From Bacteroidales bacterium (lineage in GTDB: Bacteria; Bacteroidota; Bacteroidia; Bacteroidales; P3), in contig JAFURZ010000013.1 in assembly GCA_017480785.1 (NCBI GenBank), positions 287,197 through 351,196 on the forward strand: DNA of 64,000 bases. The letters are read 5' to 3'. The translations under genes were made by a program, and so were the position numbers. Below are positions 28,256-35,923 of the stretch, one piece after another. A model generated the notes under the pieces. It worked only from the letters and a program-made list of their open reading frames with translations, made no database searches and was not told the DNA's origin. The first letter of the stretch is position 1. Each line of letters starts with the position of its first letter.

Positions 28256-29741
28256 TTTTCACCAGTTTAGCCGAGACATCCTGATACATGGGCATCGTCT
28301 CTCCGATGCCGGCGCCGATATAGGTGGGGTCGCAGATGGTGTAACGCTGGCCGTCGACGGTATAGTAGTCGCCCTCCACCTCCTCGGGGAAGTGCACCGC
28401 CGTGGCCAGATGGCCGGGCCAGTGGACCAGCATCACGTCGAGCCCCAGCAGGTCGCGCACCAGGATACTGTAGAAGATGGAGCGGTCCTCGCAGTCGTTG
28501 TAGGGGTAGAAGATACTCTCGTCGGCAAAGAGGGGTCGCTCGTAGCCGAACTGTTCTTCGTCGGTCTGGTACTCGAAGGCCGTCTGCACAAAGTCAAGCA
28601 GCATGGTGGCGGCTTTCCTGGCGCTCTTGCCCTCGAGCTGGCTACGCAGGACGGGGTAGAGCGACTTCTTGACACCGGCGCTCAGGCCGGCCCGTGCATA
28701 GTCCTCCCACTCGAAGCGGGGGTAGTCGTCCAGATAGTCGATAAGCCCCTGCTCCACCTCGACGGTGGCTTTCATCGTGCCGAAGGATTCGGCCTGCAGC
28801 GTCCGCCGGCGAACCGTTCCCTTCAAGTCAGGCAAGTTACCCATCAGCAGGTTGGCCACCTGCTCGCGAGGGAACTTCACATTGCACACATCAAGGCTCT
28901 GCACCTTCTCCTGGGTGAGCAGGTAGTGGCGGATGCCGTCGATGACAGTGAAACTATAGTTGTAGACATTACAGTTGAAAGGCACGAGAAGCACCAGGTG
29001 CCCGCCGACACGTGCAATACGCACGCGGTAGCCCGACTGGGCCATGAGGTACATCTGCAGCAGGACCGCCTCGTCGCTGCCGTCGCCCAGGAGGCGCTGG
29101 CTGGCGTCGCCCAGCAGGCGCAGGTAGCCCCAGTCGGAGAGCTGCAAGGTCTCGCGCTGCGCGATGCAGTCGTGCAGGATGCCGTCGTACTTCTCCAGCG
29201 AGAGTTTCTGCCATGTCTCGGAGAGCGTTCTCTCGTCAATCGAGGGCAGCTTGAACCGCAGGTCGGCAGGCTCGGCATGCATGCTGCATGCGGTGCCGTA
29301 GAACTGGAGTTGCAGGGCCGGAGCCGAGGGCTCGGGCTCGGGGATGGGCGGCATGGGCACAGGGGCCACCGGCGAAGGAGGCAGCACCACCTCGGACTGC
29401 GGCAGGGGGATGGACTGCGGCATCCGGTCGGGCACCGCCTTGGGCGGCTGTGGAGGCTTGGGCTCCGACGGTCGCGTCTCGGCGGGGCTGACGGTCATCT
29501 TCTCCCATGCCTGCCGCATGGCAGCGGCATAGTCTTCGTTGGCCTTGCGGCGGAAGGCGGCGTATTCCTCTTCGGCCTTGCGGCGCTCGTCGGCATACTG
29601 CCGCCGCGCCTGGTTGCGCTGCTGCACAAACTGTTCGCGCATCTGCTGCTGGCGCTCCCTGAAGGCATTGCGATCCACCTGCGCCATCGCGCTGCCAGCC
29701 AGCAACAGGGCGAGGGCGCAGGTCACTGCTTTGGTCCTCAT
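28245..29741 (-). CDS. Secreted transglutaminase-like cysteine protease fold protein
   Basis: 498 residues with a signal peptide ending AMAQ. Residues ~22-80 form a charged coiled coil (ERQQQMREQFVQQRNQARRQ), followed by a Pro-rich linker. The C-terminal domain has the transglutaminase triad in order: Cys in YPYNDCEDRSIF, His in WPGHLATAVHF, Asp in TICDPTY. Bacterial members cleave or cross-link proteins in the periplasm; the specific reaction is unknown. Part of the 28.2-35.5 kb operon. Confidence 0.75.
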   Translation of the reverse strand: MRTKAVTCALALLLAGSAMAQVDRNAFRERQQQMREQFVQQRNQARRQYADERRKAEEEYAAFRRKANEDYAAAMRQAWEKMTVSPAETRPSEPKPPQPPKAVPDRMPQSIPLPQSEVVLPPSPVAPVPMPPIPEPEPSAPALQLQFYGTACSMHAEPADLRFKLPSIDERTLSETWQKLSLEKYDGILHDCIAQRETLQLSDWGYLRLLGDASQRLLGDGSDEAVLLQMYLMAQSGYRVRIARVGGHLVLLVPFNCNVYNYSFTVIDGIRHYLLTQEKVQSLDVCNVKFPREQVANLLMGNLPDLKGTVRRRTLQAESFGTMKATVEVEQGLIDYLDDYPRFEWEDYARAGLSAGVKKSLYPVLRSQLEGKSARKAATMLLDFVQTAFEYQTDEEQFGYERPLFADESIFYPYNDCEDRSIFYSILVRDLLGLDVMLVHWPGHLATAVHFPEEVEGDYYTVDGQRYTICDPTYIGAGIGETMPMYQDVSAKLVKIGK

Positions 29742-29744
29742 AGG

Positions 29745-30077
29745 TCAGAGTTTTTTCATGGTCAGGCTGATGTTGACCGTCTCGCCAGCAGGGGCGGTGA
29801 CGGTCTTACGGTTGGACTCGTAGCCGGTCTTCTGTACGGTGACGGTGTATTGCTTGGCTTCGAGTTCGGTGAAGTCGAAGTGACCGTCGCTGCCGGTGTA
29901 GGTGTTCAGGCCGCTGGGCGAGAGGGTCACCGTGGCTTGGGCGACAGGCTCGCCATTATCCACATCGACCACCGTGCCAGAGATGGTGGAATAGATGTCG
30001 TATTCGGTCGGGGTGCACGAGACGGCCATCGCGAGCAGCGAGAGACCCAACACCAATGTTGCAAGTATTTTCTTCAT
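29745..30077 (-). CDS. Small lipoprotein with carboxypeptidase-regulatory-like domain
   Basis: 110 residues. Lipobox AMAVSC (Cys ~21), then one beta-sandwich domain: ISGTVVDVDNGEPVAQATVT, YTGSDGHFDFTEL and KQYTVTVQKTGYE. This CarboxypepD_reg fold is common in surface proteins of the phylum. Close to the N-terminal domain of the 537-residue protein in the same operon (GFVVDANTGEPVRTANITLS), so the two are probably related by duplication. Role unknown. Confidence 0.8.
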   Translation of the reverse strand: MKKILATLVLGLSLLAMAVSCTPTEYDIYSTISGTVVDVDNGEPVAQATVTLSPSGLNTYTGSDGHFDFTELEAKQYTVTVQKTGYESNRKTVTAPAGETVNISLTMKKL

Positions 30078-30089
30078 GGTTTCTGTTGT

Positions 30090-30887
30090 TTAAAAATCAA
30101 TATTCAATGCCAGTCCTGCGGATTGCGGGGTGGCGTACGGCACCATAGCCAACGTGGCGCCGTCGACTTTCACGTAGCGGGCGCCCTTGGCGGTGACGGC
30201 GTCGATAATGTTCCACACGTAGACCGCCGCTGCCGCCGCGATAAATCCGTTGCGTATGTTACCCCAGGTGTTGGCGCTGGAGGTATAGGAGGCGCGTTGC
30301 CGGGCGTTGTGTGTGGAGGGGATAAGGTTCACGTAGTTGGCCCGCAGGCTCTCGGCCGCGATGATGCCCCCCACACAGGCCACCTCGGTGGCGATGAAGG
30401 CGATGCCCATCCCCTTGCGCCCTTGATGCAGCTGCTCCATGCCGGGCACGAAAGCACGTGCACTGAACGGGTAGCGGTCGGTGACGGTGACATTCTCGAA
30501 GTCGTACTGCGGATGCTTGAGGGTCTGCACCAGCAGGTACACACGCCAACGACCGGCGGCCAGCTCCTCGGCATACTCGTCGAGGATGCGAGCGGCAACG
30601 ATAATCTTGCTGTCGCCACAGGTGGTGATGGCCCCGTTCTGCACGTGGACCTTCACTTCGGCCCCGACGGCCAGGTTACGGCGCGAGACGATGGTCTGGG
30701 CGGCTTTGTCGCGGGCGTCGTCGACGGAACCTGCGTCGGCCGACACCACTTCGACGTAGGACGATTCGAGGTCGGTCAGGCCGCTGGTAATCCACTTGGG
30801 CTGCATCGACTGGGCGTTTGCCCTGTTGCCCGGCAGGCAAAGCACAGCGATCAACAGGACAACGATTCTAGCAGGTGTTTTTGCCAT
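30090..30887 (-). CDS. Secreted hypothetical protein, LPP20-like N-terminus
   Basis: 265 residues with a signal peptide ending RANAQ. Residues ~45-130 (ARDKAAQTIVSRRNLAVGAE, then RWRVYLLVQTL) look like the LPP20/CsgG-associated alpha-beta fold. A hydrophobic helix (~155-180) and an Ala-rich one (~215-235) could sit in a membrane. Same operon as a second LPP20-like protein just upstream. No function can be given. Confidence 0.6.
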   Translation of the reverse strand: MAKTPARIVVLLIAVLCLPGNRANAQSMQPKWITSGLTDLESSYVEVVSADAGSVDDARDKAAQTIVSRRNLAVGAEVKVHVQNGAITTCGDSKIIVAARILDEYAEELAAGRWRVYLLVQTLKHPQYDFENVTVTDRYPFSARAFVPGMEQLHQGRKGMGIAFIATEVACVGGIIAAESLRANYVNLIPSTHNARQRASYTSSANTWGNIRNGFIAAAAAVYVWNIIDAVTAKGARYVKVDGATLAMVPYATPQSAGLALNIDF

Positions 30888-30895
30888 GGCCCCTG

Positions 30896-31576
30896 TTATC
30901 TGTTGTTTTGATAATCCTGCTGTTTGGCCATATACTCGTCGGCAAACTTGCGGAACTGGTCGCGGTCGAACTCTGCCTTCAGCTGGTCGTTCTGCGTGAT
31001 GGCGTTGGCCATTTTCTCCGTCAGGTCTCTCTTGCTGATTTCAATCACGTAGTAGACGTGATAGTTGCCCGAGCGGTCTTGCGACCAGCGCTCGCAGGGG
31101 TTGTCGGCGTCGTTGAGCGAGGCGTCCACCACACTCATAAACTCGCCTTCCATCAGCTGCTCCATGTCAGAGTTCTTGCCACTCTTGTTCATTAGCTTGG
31201 TATAGTCGGTGCTGAGTCCTTTCACAGAGTGAGCGAGGCGCTCGCGCATCATCGACTGGGCCATCTTGACGGCTGTCAGGCGGGCCACGTTGCGCTGGGT
31301 GTCGGTACCCTCGCCCAACTCACGGTAGAAATCCTTGTCGCTGCGGCTCTCGGCATAGCAGGGGATGTCGCGCTGGAACACCTCGTCCTTGGGCTGTTGC
31401 AGGGCGGCGAGGGAGTCGAGCGTGCGCTGGCGCTCCATCTCTTTCACCTTCTGCTGGAATTCCCACTCCGCTTTCTTGGCGGCTTTCTTCTCTTTGCGCG
31501 ACTGCGCATCGGCCGGCATGGCCATCATCATCAGGCCCATGAATATCACTGAGCCAATAAGCACGATTCTCTTCAT
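30896..31576 (-). CDS. Secreted LPP20-like hypothetical protein
   Basis: 226 residues with signal peptide (IVLIGSVIFMGLMMMAMPADAQ), a basic coiled coil (KEKKAAKKAEWEFQQKVKEM), and a domain with ARLTAVKMAQSMMRERLAHS and YHVYYVIEISKRDL that resembles LPP20-type lipoproteins. Probably periplasmic. Sits between the LamG lipoprotein and the other LPP20-like gene. Confidence 0.6.
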   Translation of the reverse strand: MKRIVLIGSVIFMGLMMMAMPADAQSRKEKKAAKKAEWEFQQKVKEMERQRTLDSLAALQQPKDEVFQRDIPCYAESRSDKDFYRELGEGTDTQRNVARLTAVKMAQSMMRERLAHSVKGLSTDYTKLMNKSGKNSDMEQLMEGEFMSVVDASLNDADNPCERWSQDRSGNYHVYYVIEISKRDLTEKMANAITQNDQLKAEFDRDQFRKFADEYMAKQQDYQNNR

Positions 31577-31610
31577 AATAGTGTGTGTTTAATTGGTTAT
31601 TATTAAATGA

Positions 31611-32432
31611 TTAATTGCTTTCAAAGCTATAGAGTGCCGCGACGGCCGCATTGCCCAGGGCACGGTCGTAGAAGCGCACCTCGTCGAGCTTGAGGCTGCT
31701 CTTGTAGGGGTAGCCGCCGTCCTTGTCGCCGCCGAAGACCACCTTCGAGCAGTCGTCGTCCCAGTCCTGATTGTAATTAAAGTTGATTTGGTCGCGCATG
31801 GAGCCGTCGACATACAGCCTGGCCATACCCTTATACTCTTTGTAGGAATTGGGCACCTTGCTCTCCTTCAGGGCGACGACCACGTGGTGCCAGCTGCCGT
31901 CGGCCTGGACCGAAGTATAGCTGTAGGAGAAGGGATGCCCGTCGCCGTTGTATGGCTCGCCCGGGGCGTTCTTCAGTATCAGCCGACCCTCATCCCCGGC
32001 CCAGAGCAGGGGGTAGTCGGTGTAGATGGCATCCAGATACTCATTGGGATTGGTGTTCTGTGCGGCGAAGATATTGCCCACGCCGAAGTCCTTTATCCAG
32101 AAGCTGACCGTCCACTCGTGCCGGTCCTTGAACAGCGCATACGGGATGTTCATGTACTCCTCCCTCATCGCGTTGAGGAAGACGCCGCTGCCGCGCTGTC
32201 CTTGGATGAAGTTGGGCTCGCCATAGAACGAGGCCACCCGTCCGTTGCCCGAAGCATCGCTGCCGTCGGCGTTGTCGAAGGTGTACCGCGCGAGCTGCCC
32301 CGAAAGGTAGTCGCCGCTCTCGTCGTCAAACCCGATGGTCACGTCGTTGTTGTACTCAAAATCGCAAGAGGTGCATAACAGCAACGACGCTGCAAAACTC
32401 AAGGCCAGAAGTGCTTTCCCAATGGTTTTCAT
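31611..32432 (-). CDS. LamG-domain lipoprotein
   Basis: 273 residues. Lipobox LLLCTSC (Cys ~23). The rest is one concanavalin-like LamG domain: ARYTFDNADGSDASGNG, WTVSFWIKDFGVGNIFAAQN, DGSWHHVVVAL, ARLYVDGSMRDQI and LDEVRFYDRAL. Such domains bind carbohydrate or protein. The same domain forms the C-terminal half of the 537-residue gene upstream, whose stop overlaps this start by 4 bp (ATGA). Confidence 0.88.
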   Translation of the reverse strand: MKTIGKALLALSFAASLLLCTSCDFEYNNDVTIGFDDESGDYLSGQLARYTFDNADGSDASGNGRVASFYGEPNFIQGQRGSGVFLNAMREEYMNIPYALFKDRHEWTVSFWIKDFGVGNIFAAQNTNPNEYLDAIYTDYPLLWAGDEGRLILKNAPGEPYNGDGHPFSYSYTSVQADGSWHHVVVALKESKVPNSYKEYKGMARLYVDGSMRDQINFNYNQDWDDDCSKVVFGGDKDGGYPYKSSLKLDEVRFYDRALGNAAVAALYSFESN

Positions 32433-34042
32433 AATTCATTGTTATAAATGGTTTGTACTTCGGTATTGGAGACTGCGCGGTTGTAGATGCGTATATTGTC
32501 GAGCTTCATGCTGCTGCTGAAGGGATAGAGGCCGTCCTTGCTGCCGCCGAAGGCTACTTTGGAGCATTCGTTGATGGTGTTTTGGCGGTAGGAGCAGGTG
32601 ACCTGGTCGCGCAGCTGCCCGTCGACATAGAGCTTGGCGGCTCCACCGGTGCTCATGGTGACCACCACGTGGTGCCAGTTGCCATCGGACTGTATGTTGG
32701 TGTAGTTGTAGGAGAACGAGGTGCCACCGTAGCCATTGCTTTGCGGCATGCCGTTGTTGTCGCACTTCACCCGCAACTTGTTGTCCTGCATAGCCCACAG
32801 CAGGGGCGCGTCGTAGTAGTTGTAGGGGTTGGTGCTGCTGTTCTGCGCGGCGAAAAGACTGCCGGCGCCGAAGTCCTTTATCCAGAAGCTCACCGTCCAG
32901 TTGCTCAGTCCCTGGAAGAGGTTGTAGGGGATGAGCAGATAGTCGTCGGACATCTGGGTGAGCTTGAGGTAATAGCCGCTGCCGGTGCCGACGGTGACGG
33001 CCGAGTTCATCAGCTGGGCATCCACCCCGTTGTCGGTCATGTCGTTGGCCGTGCCGTCGTCGAAGGTGTAGTAGCACTGCAAGCCACCCGGCACCACGAT
33101 GGTGCCGCCACCGCCGCCTCCGTCATTTGTGGCCGTCACGCTGACGTTGACCACACTGCCGTCGGCCACATTGCGAACCTGCAAGATGGTCTGCGCCGCG
33201 CCGTTGAAGGCGCTACGGTCAATCGAAAGGGCGATGGTCGTGCTTCCGCCACCGGACACCGTGCCGTTCACCGGAGTCACCGTCAGCCACACGCAGTTGT
33301 AGTTGACCTCATAGCTGAGCGTCGACGAGCCTGTGTTATGGATGGTCATCTGGCGGGAACTGGCCGAGGTGCCGAAATCGACGGGATTGGGCGTCACCTG
33401 TATGGCTCCGCTGTTGTAGCTCACGCTGACCGGCAGCGTGATGCTGTTGCCACTGGTGTTGTTGGTCACGCGCAGGGTCACCGTCTGGCTGGTGGTCACC
33501 TGCGAACGGTCCACCGTCAGCGTCACCGGGCTTTGCTGTCCTGCTCCGCAACTGCCGCTGGTCGGGCTCACCGTCAGCCAGTCGGCCGTGCTCTCCTTCG
33601 TCACACTCCACTGGAAGCTTCCGTTAGCCGCATTGTTGTGTATCTGGAAGGTCGCCACGGTCTGGCCGGTGCCGAAGTCGATATAGGTCACGCTGAGGCT
33701 CATCTCGGCCGAGCTGGGCGTCAGCATGATGTCGCCCGACCCCACGCCACCGTCGGGCACCACCACGGTCTTGGTGTTGGTGATGTAGCCGCTCTTGGAT
33801 ACCTGCACCGTGTAGGTGCCGGCTTCCAAATCAAGATATTCATAGCGCCCGTCGGAGCCCGACACCGACGACACGCCGCCGGGGCTAAGCGTGATGTTGG
33901 CGGTGCGCACCGGCTCGCCAGTGTTGGCATCGACCACGAAGCCCGCTATCGAGCCCGTCACCACCTCGTCCTTGCAGCCCACGGTCAGCAGCATGGCGGT
34001 TACAGCCAACAAGGTGATGATAATTCTTCCTGTGTGTTTCAT
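32429..34042 (-). CDS. Lipoprotein with carboxypeptidase-regulatory, BACON and LamG domains
   Basis: 537 residues. Lipobox LLTVGC (Cys 23). Residues ~30-105 are a carboxypeptidase-regulatory-like beta-sandwich; ~110-310 are BACON-type repeats (ADWLTVSPTSGSCGAGQQ, then CVWLTVTPVNGTVSGGG), followed by a Gly hinge. From ~320 on is a LamG domain (LQCYYTFDDGTANDMTDNG, WTVSFWIKDFGAGSLFAAQN, GNWHHVVVTM). BACON domains are thought to bind glycoproteins or mucin, so this looks like a surface adhesin or glycan-binding protein of a gut-type Bacteroidales. Overlaps the next LamG gene by 4 bp. Confidence 0.88.
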   Translation of the reverse strand: MKHTGRIIITLLAVTAMLLTVGCKDEVVTGSIAGFVVDANTGEPVRTANITLSPGGVSSVSGSDGRYEYLDLEAGTYTVQVSKSGYITNTKTVVVPDGGVGSGDIMLTPSSAEMSLSVTYIDFGTGQTVATFQIHNNAANGSFQWSVTKESTADWLTVSPTSGSCGAGQQSPVTLTVDRSQVTTSQTVTLRVTNNTSGNSITLPVSVSYNSGAIQVTPNPVDFGTSASSRQMTIHNTGSSTLSYEVNYNCVWLTVTPVNGTVSGGGSTTIALSIDRSAFNGAAQTILQVRNVADGSVVNVSVTATNDGGGGGGTIVVPGGLQCYYTFDDGTANDMTDNGVDAQLMNSAVTVGTGSGYYLKLTQMSDDYLLIPYNLFQGLSNWTVSFWIKDFGAGSLFAAQNSSTNPYNYYDAPLLWAMQDNKLRVKCDNNGMPQSNGYGGTSFSYNYTNIQSDGNWHHVVVTMSTGGAAKLYVDGQLRDQVTCSYRQNTINECSKVAFGGSKDGLYPFSSSMKLDNIRIYNRAVSNTEVQTIYNNEL

Positions 34043-34047
34043 GTTAT

Positions 34048-35460
34048 CTAGTCTTTTTTATTGTGTTCCTTCATCCAGTGTTTCATCCGTTTCAGCTCTT
34101 TCTTGCTGAAAGAGGTGTTGCCATAGAGGTCTATCAGGCCATCCAAGGTGTATATCTTATCGCTGTCAGCATCGGTGTTGGAATAGGAGACCACACTGTA
34201 GATACCCTCGCAGAGCCGCCCAATATTCGCATAGGGGCCTGACACAATGATGGTCCCCGTGGAGTCGACAATGGCGCTGCGCCCGTCGTCGAGCAATGCG
34301 AGGAAATGGTCTCCGTCCAGCTGTTCCAGATGCTTGTAGCGCAGCGGGATGACTACACGCCAGTTGTCGTCCACCAGACCCCAGCGACCGTCCCTGCCCA
34401 CTATGGTACCGTTGCCGCTGAAGCCAGTCTCTTCCCACACCTCCTCCATATCATACTGCTCCAGAAAACGCCCGGAGGTGTCGAAGACATAGAGACGGTC
34501 ATCGCGGCTCATCACTATCCTGTCGCGCGAGTCGGCGTAACAGAAGCTGTAGTCGTGCGGGATTATCTCTCGCCCGTCAAGGGTCAGCACACCACACTTG
34601 TCTCCAACATAGTGGGAGAGCAGGCGTGGTGAGATAATCCCGGCGTCGGAGCCACCATAAAGGCTCTCGGCAAAGGGCACCACCTCGCGGCCCGCCGTGT
34701 CGATGATGCCAATCCTGCCGTCTTTCCTCGCGACGGCCATACCGTAGATGAAGTAGATATAACCCTCGTACTCGGCAGGTATCACCACACGGCCAGACAG
34801 GTCGTAGAAACCATGCTTTTCGCCAATACCCACCTCCAGCAGACCGGTGGAGGTCATCGAGATGTAAGAGAACGGACCCATCACCGTGTCGCCGTTGAAC
34901 CGCAGCATGTATTCGATGCCGCTGTCATCGTCGCGGAGATACATCATCCCCGGTACGGCGGAGAGCGCCAGCCGCGATGCGTAGACGAACGGCGCCACGA
35001 TGCGGCCCGCCGTGTCGATGATGCCGTAGTTCCCGAGGGTGTCAATGCAGCACATCATACCGTTGGAGAAGTAGTCCAGCCCCACCATGACGCCCTCGTT
35101 GTAGTATATCGGCGGGATAACCATCCGCCCCTTGAGGTCGGCGAAGCCTATCCGCCCCTCGTCGGTCAGCAGCAGGAACAAATCCTCCGGACTCTCGTAG
35201 AGTATCCATTGGTATTGGAACGGCACCACCACGCTCCCATCCAACGCCACGACGCCATAGGCGTAGCCCTCATCCTCACCGGCGCGACTGGCGACCGCAA
35301 GGCCCGGCCCATCGAGATAGTTCTCGACGATATTCTTCTGCCGCAGTTTCGCCAGGGCCTCCAGTTTCGCCCGGCTCTGCGCCTTGGTCAGCGGCTGTAT
35401 CTGGGCCGTGACAAGCAACGCAATGGCCAGCATCGGGAATAAGAGGAGTTGCTTCTTCAT
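34048..35460 (-). CDS. WG-repeat protein, secreted
   Basis: 470 residues with signal peptide (QLLLFPMLAIALLVTAQ). About nine WG-type repeats, for example RIGFADLKGRMVIPPIY, NYGIIDTAGRIVAPFVY, RIGIIDTAGREVVPFA and RWGLVDDNWRVVIPLRY. WG repeats probably form a solenoid or propeller for protein contact; no activity is known. First gene of the operon that runs to 27662, 5 bp before the BACON/LamG gene. Preceded by a 250-nt leader with a strong terminator-like hairpin. Confidence 0.88.
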   Translation of the reverse strand: MKKQLLLFPMLAIALLVTAQIQPLTKAQSRAKLEALAKLRQKNIVENYLDGPGLAVASRAGEDEGYAYGVVALDGSVVVPFQYQWILYESPEDLFLLLTDEGRIGFADLKGRMVIPPIYYNEGVMVGLDYFSNGMMCCIDTLGNYGIIDTAGRIVAPFVYASRLALSAVPGMMYLRDDDSGIEYMLRFNGDTVMGPFSYISMTSTGLLEVGIGEKHGFYDLSGRVVIPAEYEGYIYFIYGMAVARKDGRIGIIDTAGREVVPFAESLYGGSDAGIISPRLLSHYVGDKCGVLTLDGREIIPHDYSFCYADSRDRIVMSRDDRLYVFDTSGRFLEQYDMEEVWEETGFSGNGTIVGRDGRWGLVDDNWRVVIPLRYKHLEQLDGDHFLALLDDGRSAIVDSTGTIIVSGPYANIGRLCEGIYSVVSYSNTDADSDKIYTLDGLIDLYGNTSFSKKELKRMKHWMKEHNKKD

Positions 35461-35512
35461 GGGTCGTTGTTTTTTGTATCCTGTTTACGTCGAGTAAGTA
35501 ACTGAAACTTCT

Positions 35513-35562
35513 TTGATAAAAAAAGACAAGCGGCAACTCTCATCGCAAAAAGAGAGTGCCGC
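35513..35562 (-). terminator. Intrinsic terminator in leader of the WG-repeat operon
   Basis: Minus strand stem GCGGCACTCTC/GAGAGTTGCCGC (35530-35562) with loop TTTTTGCGAT, followed by TTGTCTTTTTTTAT (35513-35529). It lies between the promoter at 35714 and the gene at 35460, so it marks the end of a short RNA or works as an attenuator. Confidence 0.75.
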
Positions 35563-35708
35563 ATGACACAACCAAAATAACGGAGGCTATCCCTTCCTCC
35601 TGACTGGCATCTATCCTAACAAGGGAATGCGCCCGCGGGTGGGGGGGGGCAAAATGCTGATATTCAATATATTCTGCACGTATTTCATTCTACTATGCAT
35701 AATCTTTC
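35525..35708 (-). ncRNA. Candidate ~185-nt small RNA or structured leader
   Basis: Bounded by a consensus promoter and an intrinsic terminator on the same strand. It has internal pairings such as GGAGG/CCTCC around AAGGGATAG and CCCTT/AAGGG, and a C9 run (35641-35649). No family could be named from sequence; 6S-like or cis-regulatory are both open. Confidence 0.4.
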
Positions 35709-35713
35709 TGTTT

Positions 35714-35745
35714 GCAAAGATACAAATTTTTTAATACACAGCAAA
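35714..35745 (-). promoter_or_regulatory. Promoter of the WG-repeat operon leader
   Basis: Minus strand TTTG (35742-35745), 19 bp, TATCTTTGC (35714-35722), exact consensus. Confidence 0.82.
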
Positions 35746-35780
35746 AAAAAGAGAGATTTTTAAGCAGGGCAGGCTCCTCC

Positions 35781-35885
35781 ATTTCTACGGTAGTATTACG
35801 GTACTTCGACTACAGTTCAACTTGAAAAAAGCGTAATACTACCGTAAAACTCAAGTTGAACTGCCGTTGAAAACCCTAAGAATGT
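35781..35885 (-). repeat. ~100-bp inverted-repeat element, copy 2
   Basis: Two inverted repeats interleave: TACGGTAGTATTACG (35786-35800) with CGTAATACTACCGTA (35832-35846), and CAGTTCAACTTGA (35813-35825) with TCAAGTTGAACTG (35851-35863). In RNA this is pseudoknot order or two competing hairpins. Reverse complement of copy 1 at 19306. Lies just past the 3' end of the KAP gene. Confidence 0.85.
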
Positions 35886-35923
35886 AGGATGGCGACGACG
35901 AGGGTAGCGAGAGGAGGATTGCT

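Noticed and set aside
28023-30911. 962-codon plus-strand frame across four genes
   Set aside because: Antisense to four well-supported secreted-protein genes with signal peptides.
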